64,000 bases of DNA from Gymnothorax reevesii (taxonomy: Eukaryota; Chordata; Actinopteri; Anguilliformes; Muraenidae), in contig CM056584.1 in assembly GCA_029721435.1 (NCBI GenBank), positions 15,821,739 to 15,885,738 on the forward strand, in the 5' to 3' direction. The position numbers and the translations under genes are program-made. Every line of letters starts with the position of its first letter. The first letter of the stretch is position 1. A model generated the notes under the pieces. That model was not told the origin of the DNA. It made no database searches and saw only the letters and a program-made list of their open reading frames with translations. This document shows positions 43,976 to 56,400 of the stretch, one piece after another.

Positions 43976-46900
43976 ATTTACATGCAAGCTATATGTAGAT
44001 ACTGACTTAAAACAATAGATTACCCATTGATTTCAGCACTGAAGTACATTTTTGTCAGTCTGCACAATGGAAAAATCCAACCACAAAGATGAATTTGTTG
44101 GCTGCTTCATCCATGGTTCATCCGTCTGTTCCTTCATCAGTCCTTGGTCCATCCTGAGCGATCAGATCATGTAAGGAGCAGGTAAAGCTGAAAGCTGGAG
44201 GCATTTGGGAGAGTGCATTACCTCTACTGTTTTGAAATTACTTGGCAGAGGAAGTCCGATTTGGACTTATCCTAGCATAAAGTACTTGTACAATGTAGTA
44301 ATATGACAGCTGTTGTGTGCATAGGTGTCATATTAATGGCCAGGATAACTTTTTTTGATCAACTTATATGCTCAACAGTGGTCTATTTCACGCATAGAAA
44401 TTCTTTTGGATCAAGAATAGGTGTCGGATCTTCACCAAAATTGAATCCCTTCATCGTCAGCACGGTATCCATCAATACACGGAAGTTCATAGGCATCCAT
44501 CTGGAACTTCTTGGGATATCCTGTTTACAGATGAGCAAACAAACCAACCCTCTTGAAATATTACCTTCTGTAGAGGAGGTATAACCAATTCTATATTGTG
44601 CTGGAGCCTGAGTGCTGAGTGCGTACGTTTGGTCACACCCAATTTTGTGGTGCAAGCTCAAAGACTGTTCCATCCTCTAATAGAGGCAGCACTGAGAACA
44701 GAGTCAGAAGGAATGAATGCACTTCTAAAAGAAATAAGTGCTCTCATCGAGGTTCTCAAAAACTGATTGGGGAATATCAAGTGGAAATTCGCTCAACTTT
44801 GAAGCAGAGACAATGAAAAATATTTCAGCTGGGGAGTCGGTGAGTGGAGTGAAGTGTGACTGTTGACTATCGATAATCACAGTACTGGAATACTCTTTAA
44901 TATGGTTATACACAGAACTGGGGTGGAAAACCCCTTCCCTGTCAGAGAAAGTGGGGAGAGAAGAACCGATGCTTTCTAATGACTTTGATCCCCTAGCCTT
45001 CACCTGTTCCTGTCTGTTACATCCTCTTGTTCTGTCAGTCTGCACAATTAGACAATAGCCCAAATAGAATGGGTTTAAGCTATTTTTAAGGGCCTTGGTA
45101 CAGGTGTTAAAACTGCTGGTCATGCTACAAGATGTTATGGTGAATGTTTGAGCATTCCAGAGATCAGCCATCGATGAGACTGAGCTGATATCTGTTCAAT
45201 AACTGCAGGATGTTTGAGTGGCAAACATTTAGGGCCACATCTTGGGGATCCATCAACATGGAGAATTAAGCACTGCAAAGGAGACGAGCGGCGCACTTAC
45301 CGGAGTGTGGGGCTTAGCATTTCTGTCACATTGTGGCTTAACAGTGAATTTGCCCAAAGTGTCTCAATACTCACGCAACAGACAGTCATGGCTGATGGAA
45401 CACACATCTGTGAAGTTTCATTGGTTTTAGGTATTGGATAGCTTGAGTACATCCATTTTTTTCCCCTTGGAACACCAGTCATGTTTTGAGGTCATACGAA
45501 AGCCAGAATCTAAATTTGAGGTAACAAGGCAGTTTAGATGTACAGCAAATTCAAATGTAGAAAATTTAAATGCAAAAAATTGCAGTAGAATGGCTTCACT
45601 GCCAGCTCAGACATTATTACTACCAGAGGTAATTGTATAGAGATTATTTGTTTTGGAGCCATTAATGTAGCAGTCATAATGACAGCGTTTCCATATCTGT
45701 GCTGTTGAACTGCATCACAGTCATGTATGTTAAAATATGAAACATATAAGGAATGCATCACTGAACAGTTAAAAGCCTATATACATTTCTCCAAACTAAA
45801 AACAAAAAGTACAAAAAGTATTACATGTACAGTAGCACCAATTCATACGACATGAATGTTTTGGTATTCCTTGTATTCTGGTCTTCACATTTTAACATAT
45901 ATTTGCACATGCTATTTTTTCAATAATGTTAGTTATAAATACATTGCGTTATATCAGAGAGGGAAACTCATTGTTATGCTCAGTGAAAAATGTAAATGTA
46001 ACCTCAAGAGTTGAGGAAACGGCTTGATTTTGCAGTACAGAAAAATGGCATATTTCAGCCGAGAGGTCGATGGTCTATCACTCTGATTTTAGCTTGGAAT
46101 CTGCAAATCCAGTACCTCAAATTATTATTTTTGGATTTGTTGTTTTATAGAATTCTCCAATTTCTGGATGTATTTTTGAATTGGACAGAACCACTCTACA
46201 AACTCAATGTTTTAAACATATATATTGAACCTCCTCATGCCAGAATGTCACAATTTGTAAGTTCATTGTTGCCAAAGGAATGTGACCACACAGCCCTACA
46301 CTGGATTTATAGTACAGCTTTGCAAATGAGTGGAAATTGACTTGATTTTTTTGACATTGCATCGAGTTACATCATTCCCCAAATCACCCGATTGGTGCTC
46401 TCAAACATCAACAAAATACACAACTTATGTATCAAAAAGAACAATAAAACAAATAAGGTTTTTAATGTCCAAGTTTTTCTGAGGCTAAATGACAAAATCT
46501 TCTGTGGCATCTCTTGCAGTATGACATATCGATTCTATATTTCTATCAACAATATAGGTACATATTTGCATTCATCAATATTTGTTCTTATTTTATACTC
46601 CAATTGGAGAGGCTGTATTTTAAGAGTAATCGTAGATATAAACTGCACCCAGCATTGAATCAAATTATTGATTTTATGCGGTCAAGGAAAACCCAGTACG
46701 TTTAAAACCTATGATGAAGATTTTAAAAAGTAATAATTAAACAACCCAAACAATACTGGAGGGAGGGTAATGTGTGGGGGAAAGAGCAGACCGTTTCACC
46801 AACTTTATTTTGTTTCATTTTATACAGAGTAATTTTCTATATATTTTTATTACAACATATGACACAGATCAAGAAATCCGCCTAGAAGGAAGTGTACACA

Positions 46901-49199
46901 AAGCAGGAAACCCTTACATCTGTAAATGCTCGGCCCTGTACTGCATTGAGCCCAAAAACACACACCTGTTTGCACGCATACCTTTTAAAAAATTACACTT
47001 CCACGGCTATTTCCTGTTTTTATATTGGCAAATTAAACCATCCGTTAATCAGTAGACATAAGCACTCACGCACCCACAAATGCGCAAAAATGTACCTCAT
47101 TTTGCGCACACAACGTCGATGACGACGGTTTCGTTTCATCCCCAGCAGCAACGGAACACTGGGATGTTTAAGTATCGCCACCGCTGTATGCAGCGCATTC
47201 TGCCGCACTGCAGCATAAAAAGTCAACGTTTTTTCGACATTTCAGCCTTAACTGTCCATAAACTGAGCGAGTAAAAAAAAAAAATCCGGAAAGACTAAAA
47301 GCGAGCAGCTCATTCCTCACAGAGTTGCGTAACAGGAGCCTTTCCTACATTTCGGCTTTCTAGATTTTTGCATTAGGCCAGAAAAGTGGGCTAAGTGTAC
47401 AAAAAGGAAAATTTAACGCGCTTAAAGCAGTAAGTGTACACCAATGGGCTATCCAACACAATACAAGCAAATAGCAGTTTTGGCAGTCGGTGTTTCGGCT
47501 CCTCTCGTCTTTTGACAGCCCCGAAAACCAGAGACGGCAACGGAAGGCACAGTTAAACAAGGACGCCCCCTCAATTTCGGGGTCATGACCGAAAAACGCC
47601 TCTACGCTCGCCAAACAGTAACGTTACATCTGGACTTTAACGCGTGCAGATTTGGCTGCATCCAGGGGCGATGCATTTGCTCGCGAACACAGACAATGGC
47701 TCGTATGTTTCGATAATCTGATCAACGTCGCACAGTTGCATTGTATTTAATGTGGGCGATTCAGGGTGAATGAATGGAAACGAAACATCCCGTACACTCC
47801 AGCATCCTTTTAAAAGCGAGCGGTACCTAAAATCCTAAACTAATATAGGCTACTACGCCGGAATCAATAATAATAATAATAATAACAACAATAATAATAA
47901 TAACAACAACAACATCAACATGAAAAAAGAATGGAACACGAAGTGTAATGGTTAACCCTACTTATGTTGTTAACATTTAAATGGTAGCCATATTGTACAA
48001 TTTCTACCTCAGATAAAAATACAGAGCAGTGATGGGGGGGGGTGGGGGGGAGGGAGACAGAATGACAACTTGGGGGCGGGGGGGAATGAGCGCGAAATAC
48101 ATCAGTCAAAAACATACAATATACCCCGTGCTAAGAAAAAGAAATATATTGTGACTCATCGCCATTGGAAAGTGACGACAAAGAAAAGATCCGTGCATTA
48201 AGTATTAATTTTTCATTCAAGAGTGTCCTATGGCCCGCCCACTTTGATAAAACAGATATATACAGGTTTCTCAAAATTGATTTAAAATTGTACGAGTAGC
48301 CCATTCGGTAAAGTCTAAAGAACGCCAACAGTGATTTTAATTAGCGCAAACACAAGCGACAAAAGTTTTGAAAAATATTTCAGTGTTCATAGAACATTCA
48401 AAACCTCTCAGCGTTGCAAAGTATAACAATCTTTTATCACCCAGAGAAAAACGGGTTCATTCGACCCCTGTTACAACAGTGCAAAACCTTTAATCTTAAC
48501 AGGAAAAAAATGCAAAGTTATTATCAGGATTCTACAATGGCAGTAGAGAGGGGAAAACGACCACAACAACAACAACAGAAATTCTCCAAGTTCAACCTTT
48601 GGGCACTATGAGTGTGCTTCTTGAGGATTTGCTGGTCAAAAAATAAAATAAAAACCCAGAGGAAAACGAAAAGCTAAGCATGCGCCATCCTTAATATGAA
48701 TACTTACTAAGCTTAATGTTATTTTTAAGAGTATTTACAACACACTGTTGAACAAATTTTGGAGTCATGTAACAGACAGTTCATCGGTAACACCGACACG
48801 AAGCTGCATATCACCTTTACCAACACATCAGAGCACCTGAAACAAAGTCAAACAAATTCATTGAAGAGCTCGAGGCTCCATGAAGGACAACTCAAAAACA
48901 CAGCGGAACTGGCGATTAATGAGTTGCAAGGAGCTGTGCCTGCACAAGGAAGGTGCTATGCATGCTTTATGAAGGCCTTACGAATGCACACTGCACAGTG
49001 TCCCAATGTCAAGTCCTTGTTCTGCAGCAGAAAAGCTTGAATCAGAGCAGGCATTTAAGCTCTGAGTTGAGAAGGTAAAGGGTGGAGGTGGCAGGTCCTC
49101 AGGTCGTAGTCATGAGAGGTTTGGAGTACAGGGGTCAGGATACATTCCCCCCTCCCCCCACCCTCCACAGGTGCCTTGGTTAAGTGTAGGGTCACCCCT
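43976..49199. other. Region between the convergent 3' ends of aatk and baiap2
   Basis: No gene is recognised on either strand; the 148-codon minus-strand frame at 44725-45171 has no family features. The minus strand offers ATTAAA near 48489 and 48335 and AATAAA near 46845 and 46804 as possible baiap2 polyadenylation signals. CpG is more frequent at 47090-47830 than in the surroundings. An (AAT)n/(AAC)n run lies at 47864-47915, and G runs are at 48031-48080. Confidence 0.4.
47864..47915. repeat. (AAT)n/(AAC)n microsatellite
   Basis: Consecutive AAT units with AAC interruptions. Confidence 0.95.
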
Positions 49200-49269
49200 T
49201 TAATAGTAGATGGGGGCGGAATGATCACCGTGGAAGGCGGACCTGATTCTGAGCTCCAGAAAGGGGTCG
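49200..49269 (-). CDS. baiap2: baiap2 terminal coding exon (DPF ... SAPIYY)
   Basis: A long pyrimidine tract ending CTCCTACAG precedes 49269. The exon completes an AG-split Ser codon, then reads DPFLELRIRS and ends GDHSAPIYY with TAA at 49202-49200. The 22 residues line up with the mammalian short C-terminus that begins NPFAHVQLKP and ends SAPLLS. Phase, acceptor strength and this alignment support it. The 8.5-kb upstream intron could hide other alternative last exons, but none was seen, including one for the PDZ-ligand isoform. Confidence 0.6.
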
Positions 49270-52200
49270 CTGTAGGAGTGGAGGAGGAAGGAGGGGGAGG
49301 GGGGTTGAGACGGGGGGAGGAACAGTGAACGTTAGTTTATACTGGGCATGCTCCCACCACCTCCGGCGTCTCGGTGACCATCCGAGTGGACTCAGGCTCG
49401 GAAAGAAGCCTGGACCCTTCAGTCTCTAGGGGTCAGAGGTGAATCCCCGGCTTCACTGTAGAGGAACTAAAACTGCCCCTCAGTGTTTCCAAGGCAGGAG
49501 CTGCAACCATTAATGTAACTCACCTGAAAACGTGCGCTCCGGCAGTTAACTGAAGTGCCTTTCGAAGAGGCCGAGACATTAGTGTGTGCACAAGCAAGCA
49601 TGCCAACCGGGGAAAGAAAAAGAATAGTTTTAAATCTATTGGTAATTAGACAAGTCATCAGCTGCTTTGATTTGCTCTGAGGAGATGGACATGCGTGTTT
49701 TAGTTTTACTTCTACCAACAAGCTCAGAAGGCTTTCTCCATTCAAGCGAGAACTGGCGTTCAAGAGCACCAAAATGGACGAAGCTATGGCGCCATCTGTT
49801 GCAAACTGATTTAAACCAGTCACTGTGATTTGTTTGAGGAAAGTCTTTCAAGTGGTTCATGATTGATGGCACGTGCTAGCTCCTCCCACTTTGTGGCTCA
49901 TTGAGATTTACTTTCTCACCAGGTTCAGAGCCCGTCGGCGATCACCTCTGATTCGGTAATGCCGACACCGCACAACATAATAGATTGAACACCCATCTAC
50001 AGAGGCAAGAAGGCCAGAAAATCAAGCGCAGCTAAGCCCTGCCCCCATAGGTGAAGCTTGATAGCCAATGACAGCAGAAAAAGCAAGAGGGAGAGTGCAT
50101 GATTGGCTTGCTACATGGCAATGATAATGGAGACTTGTCACTTACAGGGTGGGGGAGGGGGGGCGGTTCCTTGTCACTCAGAAACGGCCACTGGAAAGTA
50201 GAAACAGGCTGTGGGTTTGTTGATCTGAGTTTACCAAAATATCTCTTAATTGCTAGGAGCTGGAATAGCAGAGGTTGATCCTCTATGATAATTTCATGAA
50301 CTTTTATTTTGAAAAAGTACATCCTTGAGAAGGTAGTCGTATGAGGAGAGTACATGTTGCCAACTCCCGTTTCAGCTTTATTGAAATGAACTGTGACTGG
50401 TCTCAGGCATTGTTGTTTCAAATATATTCAGTTTTCACCAAATAAAAAAAAAACTCAACAGCTGACATGCACCGTTCTGACTCTGTTCTGAATAAATTAA
50501 AACCATATAATCCTAAATATCCAATGACTGTAAGCCAAAAGGGATAAACGTTGATCAAAATCAATCAGCAGCATGGATACTATCCACAACTGATGAAAAA
50601 TCTACCACTAAATAAGTATTAGAAGTATTTTTTTAAGGCCGTAAACCCATTGAAGGCCTACAATAAAAAAAAAGAGAAAAAGATTAGAATACCGTTTACC
50701 CAAACGTTACATCAAAACTACTGAATATTGAAAGCAAGTCAAGTTCATGAACAGAGACGCTGCTCAAATGTTCCGGAAACCTTATTCCACAGGGCAAGTC
50801 AACATGGCAACACGTTCTGTTCCCGTCTCGCCACACCAAATGACAGAGAATGAACACGCCCACAGCTGTCCCACTGGTCTATGAATGGGTGATAATCTTC
50901 TTCCATGCAATGACTCAACCCACACTCATGAAATGCCAGAGGTTTGCAAGTTCGCAGTGTTGATGAAATGTCTTATTACCACTCAAAAGACTTACAGCCT
51001 TAACACGGCACAAGCACATGATTTACATTCAAGACGGGGATACATTTGAGGTGTAATTTCACCAAAAAATATATTTTTATTTGAAGAGGTCATACCTGTA
51101 AGACCTAAGTATTAACTTTTCTACCATTAACACAAAACAGTTGTCCACCCATTTACAGAAGGTCTATTGGCCCCAGGTTCACCAGAACTATAGCTATACA
51201 TGTAACACAAACAATCCATAGTGTCTCAACCAAACAAAAGCAAAAACTGCAGCAATATTGAGAGGAAGATTTTTGAAAAATTAAAAAAAAAAAAAAAAAA
51301 AACTGGAAACAGAGGAACAGGCAAGCAAGCAGGCATACATTCACCTTAAAACGCACATAGAAACCCACTGCATATGCAAAACATTATGACCATTAACACG
51401 CACGCACACAAGACCGACAAGAGTACAGAGACTTCATGCAGTTGCGAAAGAACTCTATGCCTCGTCGGCGTCAAAGCAAGGAGTGGGGCTTTAAAGGGAC
51501 GGAGGCAGCTTTAGGCCAACAGTGCCCACAACAGCATGCAACGATCTCAGCGGTCACATTTAAAGGGGAGGAGACACCAAATGTGTGTACGCATGATGAC
51601 TGGAACGTGTCTGGGAGTCAGGAGTGACCGACAAACAACAGCACATTAACAAAAAAACATCAAAAACAGGGCAAACCCAAATTTAGACAAGATCAGGCAA
51701 AAATTGTGATGAAGAGAGAAGCTTCAGAGATTCAAATAAAGACTAACTGGGTGAATCGACTCATGGCTAGAGGCAAGTCTGCACCAAATGATTATCTTCC
51801 TTCGAGCTAACCAGCCCGTGGACAGCACATTCATTACCAGTCAGAACACAAACTCACTTTCGTAAATATGGGCCAGAGTAATGTGTTCCAGCTCTCTTGG
51901 GAGGGGGAGAATGGTAAGGCTATGGATTAGGGAACATTTAAGATAACATGAAGGATTGTCACAAACGGACAAAATGGCTTGAGGTGAGACATTTGGACAG
52001 AGTTGCCTTACTGCAGCCAGAACTCTCTCATGTGGCCTGTCAATCAATTTAGAGACAAAGCTCTTAACATTACAGAAATGTCTGCTGCCTCGCCCTGGCT
52101 AAAAGAGATTCACCGGGTAGAATAAATTGCTATTGTTTTCCAAGAAAAAGAAGTAACATCTCAGTTATATTAAAAGAAGTAATAATTTCAGGAAAAAGTC

Positions 52201-53345
52201 CAAAAAAAAAAGTCAAGGTCACTGTTGGACACAGTTTTGGTGCCCTCCCCCAAAAAAGCATGCACAGTAGGATGACTGAATTTTTTCCCCGTTGGGGATT
52301 TTTCATCTTTAGTATGTTTTTCTTAATTATTATTTGTTAAAACTTACTTCATGACAATACTAAAGGTGTGCGTTCCAAAACAATAGACATCAATAAATAC
52401 AAAAATGGATAGAGCACCCTCTTCCAAGGGTGTAACACCATACCTGGCCTTTATTCTAGTGCAGAAAGAAGAAACATTGGCAGGTCCCATACGTTTCCAT
52501 TCTATTGCTTTTGTCTCTAAATTGATCAAAACAAAGATGGAGAAAGTTGACAGAGTTCAGGGAGGAAGACGCCACAGGGTCCCACCTGGCAGGCATGGGA
52601 GGGGTTAGAGAATGGGCAGGTCTAGGGGAGGGGCTGTATGAAATGGGCGGGGCTAGGGGAGGGGCTGGATGAAATTGGCAGGGCTAGGGGACGGGATGAA
52701 TGGAGCAGGACAGACTCGGACGATCATGTAGTCGGTGTGACACAAAGGCCCAACTTCAGAGCGAATTCAACGCGATGCAAGCACGTTGCATGCTGGTAAA
52801 TATTTCACCTCTTCAAAATTCCCTTTCAATAAAACATCAGGGGGAAAAAAAAAAAAAAAGTTTGCAATCAAATTCACCATTTTGCTTGAGAGGTGAAAAT
52901 AAGTGAATCATAAAGCCAGCAGTGTTTGCATCTAACAAAAAGGCATTGCACACGTCGTGTTCAGACCGAAGGTGGACCTGATATCAGCTATCGCCCTCTG
53001 GAGGCCTGATCGGCAAACTGCATCATATGCTAATGGTTCAACGGCAGGCTGAGTCAATCATACAGATGACTAGACGTACTGGGGACAGACAGATGAATAG
53101 TAGTCGTCATTATTTTTCTGAAAATAATAATGATGGCGCATTCCACTTAAAGGCTCAAGAGCATTTAAGTAGCAGTTCTGAATGCTTTTGGAATTTTTTT
53201 TTGGCACAGCGTCATCAGAGTATTATCGTGTTCCTTAATGCTTTAAAAATTACAAAAAAATAATTTTTGGCAATCACCAATCACTTATCATTACGCTTTT
53301 TGACAATGAAAATGTAAAAATATTTGAGATTTATCGACATCTCGC

Positions 53346-53421
<76 letters not shown>

Positions 53422-56400
53422 AAATTAAAAAAAAAAAGGTCTTATGTGTTGATTTGCTCATTTGAGCAAAGACTCTAAAACAAAACATTTGAAATGAGAT
53501 CATTTTCACCTCAAAATACATCTACCACTTATCTCGGAATATAAGAATCAACTACTGTGGGAAATGAAATTAGTAATAATTAAAGAAAGTAAAGCATTGG
53601 ACAAAGCTAAATGTGTGATAGTTTTTGAGACTTATCTTTAAAAAAAATTGTGTATATTGAACAGGCTATAAACCATTCATTCCCTTTTGTTTACATTAGC
53701 ATCTTTGATGTGGTAATCCAGAGGAACATTTGTACAACAGGTTACCACAAAAAAAAAAAAATTGATTCATGCCACTTTGTGCATGCACATATAGTAGAAT
53801 TTACAAAAATACAGCTTTTACATGATTTGGCTGGTGTCAAGATTTTAAAAAAAAAAACATTGTATTAAACTCTGCGTTAGTTTATTTTACGTACATAAAA
53901 CCGCTTGATGTACAGCAGAAAAAACACCTAAATTAACATAATAAAGTTGCTTCAAAACCCACACAAATGTCAACATCATGCAGGTAAGCAGACCTCACCC
54001 CCATACTGAAAATATGTCAACAGATTTCCATGAACTTTTTCATATGAAATAGCATATGTAGTCCAAAAATGCAGCGTTGCCAGTAGTATGGCATGCATTT
54101 GGGTGTGTTTAAGGGAAGGGATGCCATGGACCTTCCTGAATGTTTTATCGATGAAAGAAGTCAGAACATCTCCAAAAACAGACAGATCGTAACTCTTCAA
54201 GATTCACTTTTATTTAAGTCTTTTCTTTTTACAAAAGCATTAGCAGCAGATGGCTGAATGAAATGGGAGCGACTGAGATTGGCTTCAATTTATACCAACA
54301 CAAAAAAAAATAATAATAATAATAAGCCAGCCACACTCATAGATCCCTTTAATCTCTCTTAGGACAAAGAAAAAGAGGACTTCACTGTTCTACAAAAAGT
54401 GTAAAACGATTATTTGCATTTTGTTATTTCAATATGTTTTGAATCGTCAACTGTCAATTGTAGTCATCTCAACAAACTAGAGAGTCTGTAGTTGGCATCA
54501 ACTTCTGGCATGACTTGGCAACTTAAAACATGTTACCATTGGCCTAACAAAATGCAAAATAATCTTTTTACAACCCATCCAGTGTTGATTCTATGCAAGT
54601 TCCTCCATTTTGTCGCCGCTACGTGCTTCCAGTTCGAGATGGACGGTTATAAGACTGCTGCCAAAACAGGAGTTGTACTCAAAGTCATCATCTCCGGGGC
54701 AATCTCAGCTGCCCAATCACAGATCAGTATCCCCGCAGGGGCTAAATGAGATCTGTCTTAATGAAAATGACAAGACAGACCACTTGTGGTAACCTCTGGT
54801 AGAACTCAGAACTTACGGCACACACTACATCTTATACAAAAGGCACCAGGTTTAAATACAGAGCAAACTTGAGGGTTAAGGGTCAGGGAGGGAGTAGGAG
54901 GTTATTGGGCAGGGAAGCACAGAAGTACCACCAGTTGCCTTTTCCTTCATGCATGGACAGTGACCTTAATTTCCCCAAATCCTTTTACCAGGGCAAGGGA
55001 ACACTTTCTTTAGTCCTTGCAGCAACTGTTCATGTGGTACAACCCATTGTAACGAATCAACAGAAAGCAGTCAAGGTCACAATAACAGCAGTGATGCCAC
55101 ATATGGTCTTAATGCATCAAAATACTTCCCACAAGAAAACAATGAATTCAGCTATCAGTGGGATGCCGCACAAATGTTTTTCTTTTGAGCAAAAGCTTTA
55201 TTTAATGTTCATTAACCCTGTCTAACACCTTGAAGTCTTTCCCAGCATAATAGGGATATTTTTACATTGGAAGATTAATTTATCACGACCGCTTTTCAGT
55301 CTGCTTGGGTTTGTTTAAAAAACAAAAAACAATAAACTTTAGAAAAATAAAAATATCCGCATTTCCTTACTTCGGAGAGTGTTTCAACAGATAACAGTTT
55401 GATTCTGCCAATAACGCACTCTCTCATCAAATGAAAAACAAAACAAATACAGTGAACTCAGAAAACACAAAGTCTTCCATTTTGCCCCCAATTTTCAAAA
55501 AAAGGAAATTGAATCCGCTTTAAAGAAAAAAAAAAAAAAGTGTCTTTTTTTGTTTTTGACAAAATCTCCTGACCTCACTGAAATTACAGCCGTGTACTTA
55601 GCAGGCAACCAGACTTTTTTTTTTGTGGTTTTGACAGTAGCCTGCATTGAAATAAAATGACACTCAAACTATAATCCGGTTCAACGCAACCATTTTTTTC
55701 CATTTCTTTTAATCTTTTTTGAAAACATTTTTTACGGAATAACGTCAATATAAAACAAAACTAAACAAGGGAAAAAAAAAATAACAAAAAACAACCCACA
55801 TACATGCAAGAAAGACGAGCAATCGTTACAGTTTAGTTGAGAGCAGTCCATTCCAGTAATTTCATGAAAGGAAATTCAGAGTCCATAAAATGGAGGGCGA
55901 ACCGGGGCTCGCCCACCTTCATAGGAAGAGGAGGGACGTCAAGCAGCCTCTTCCGCAGAGAGAAGGGGACACACATTCAGAGCATAAAGAGAGAAGGAAG
56001 AAAGGAGCGAGGGAGAGAAAAAGAGTTGCCAGTAGAGAGAAGGAGGGAGAGAGAGAGCTCCTATGTTCCGCTGCTGCCTGTCTCTCTGTCTGTTCTCACA
56101 CAGTTGAAATCAATTTGCCATCGGAACTGTGGAACAAAAAGAGAAGGAACGGTGCCGGGTGGGGTACAAGGCAACCAGCAGGGGGCATCCCAGAGCAGAG
56201 CATGACCTATACAGTTTCCATTTATGCTTTATTACAATGAGGTCCAAAAACATCTGGCCAGTGACAGAGATATAAAAGACAACAATTCCTAGACTATTTA
56301 TTGACTACGGATGCAGAAAGAACAGGTCAAATTAAAGAGGACCACCGGCACTTTACTTTGCGATTGTGGACATCCACGTGAAGAAATTACAGCTCTTAAA

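Noticed and set aside
44725..45171. 148-codon minus-strand open frame in the intergenic region
   Set aside because: No family motif or repeated composition bias; A/T-rich DNA of this length can give such a frame by chance. Kept as unsupported.
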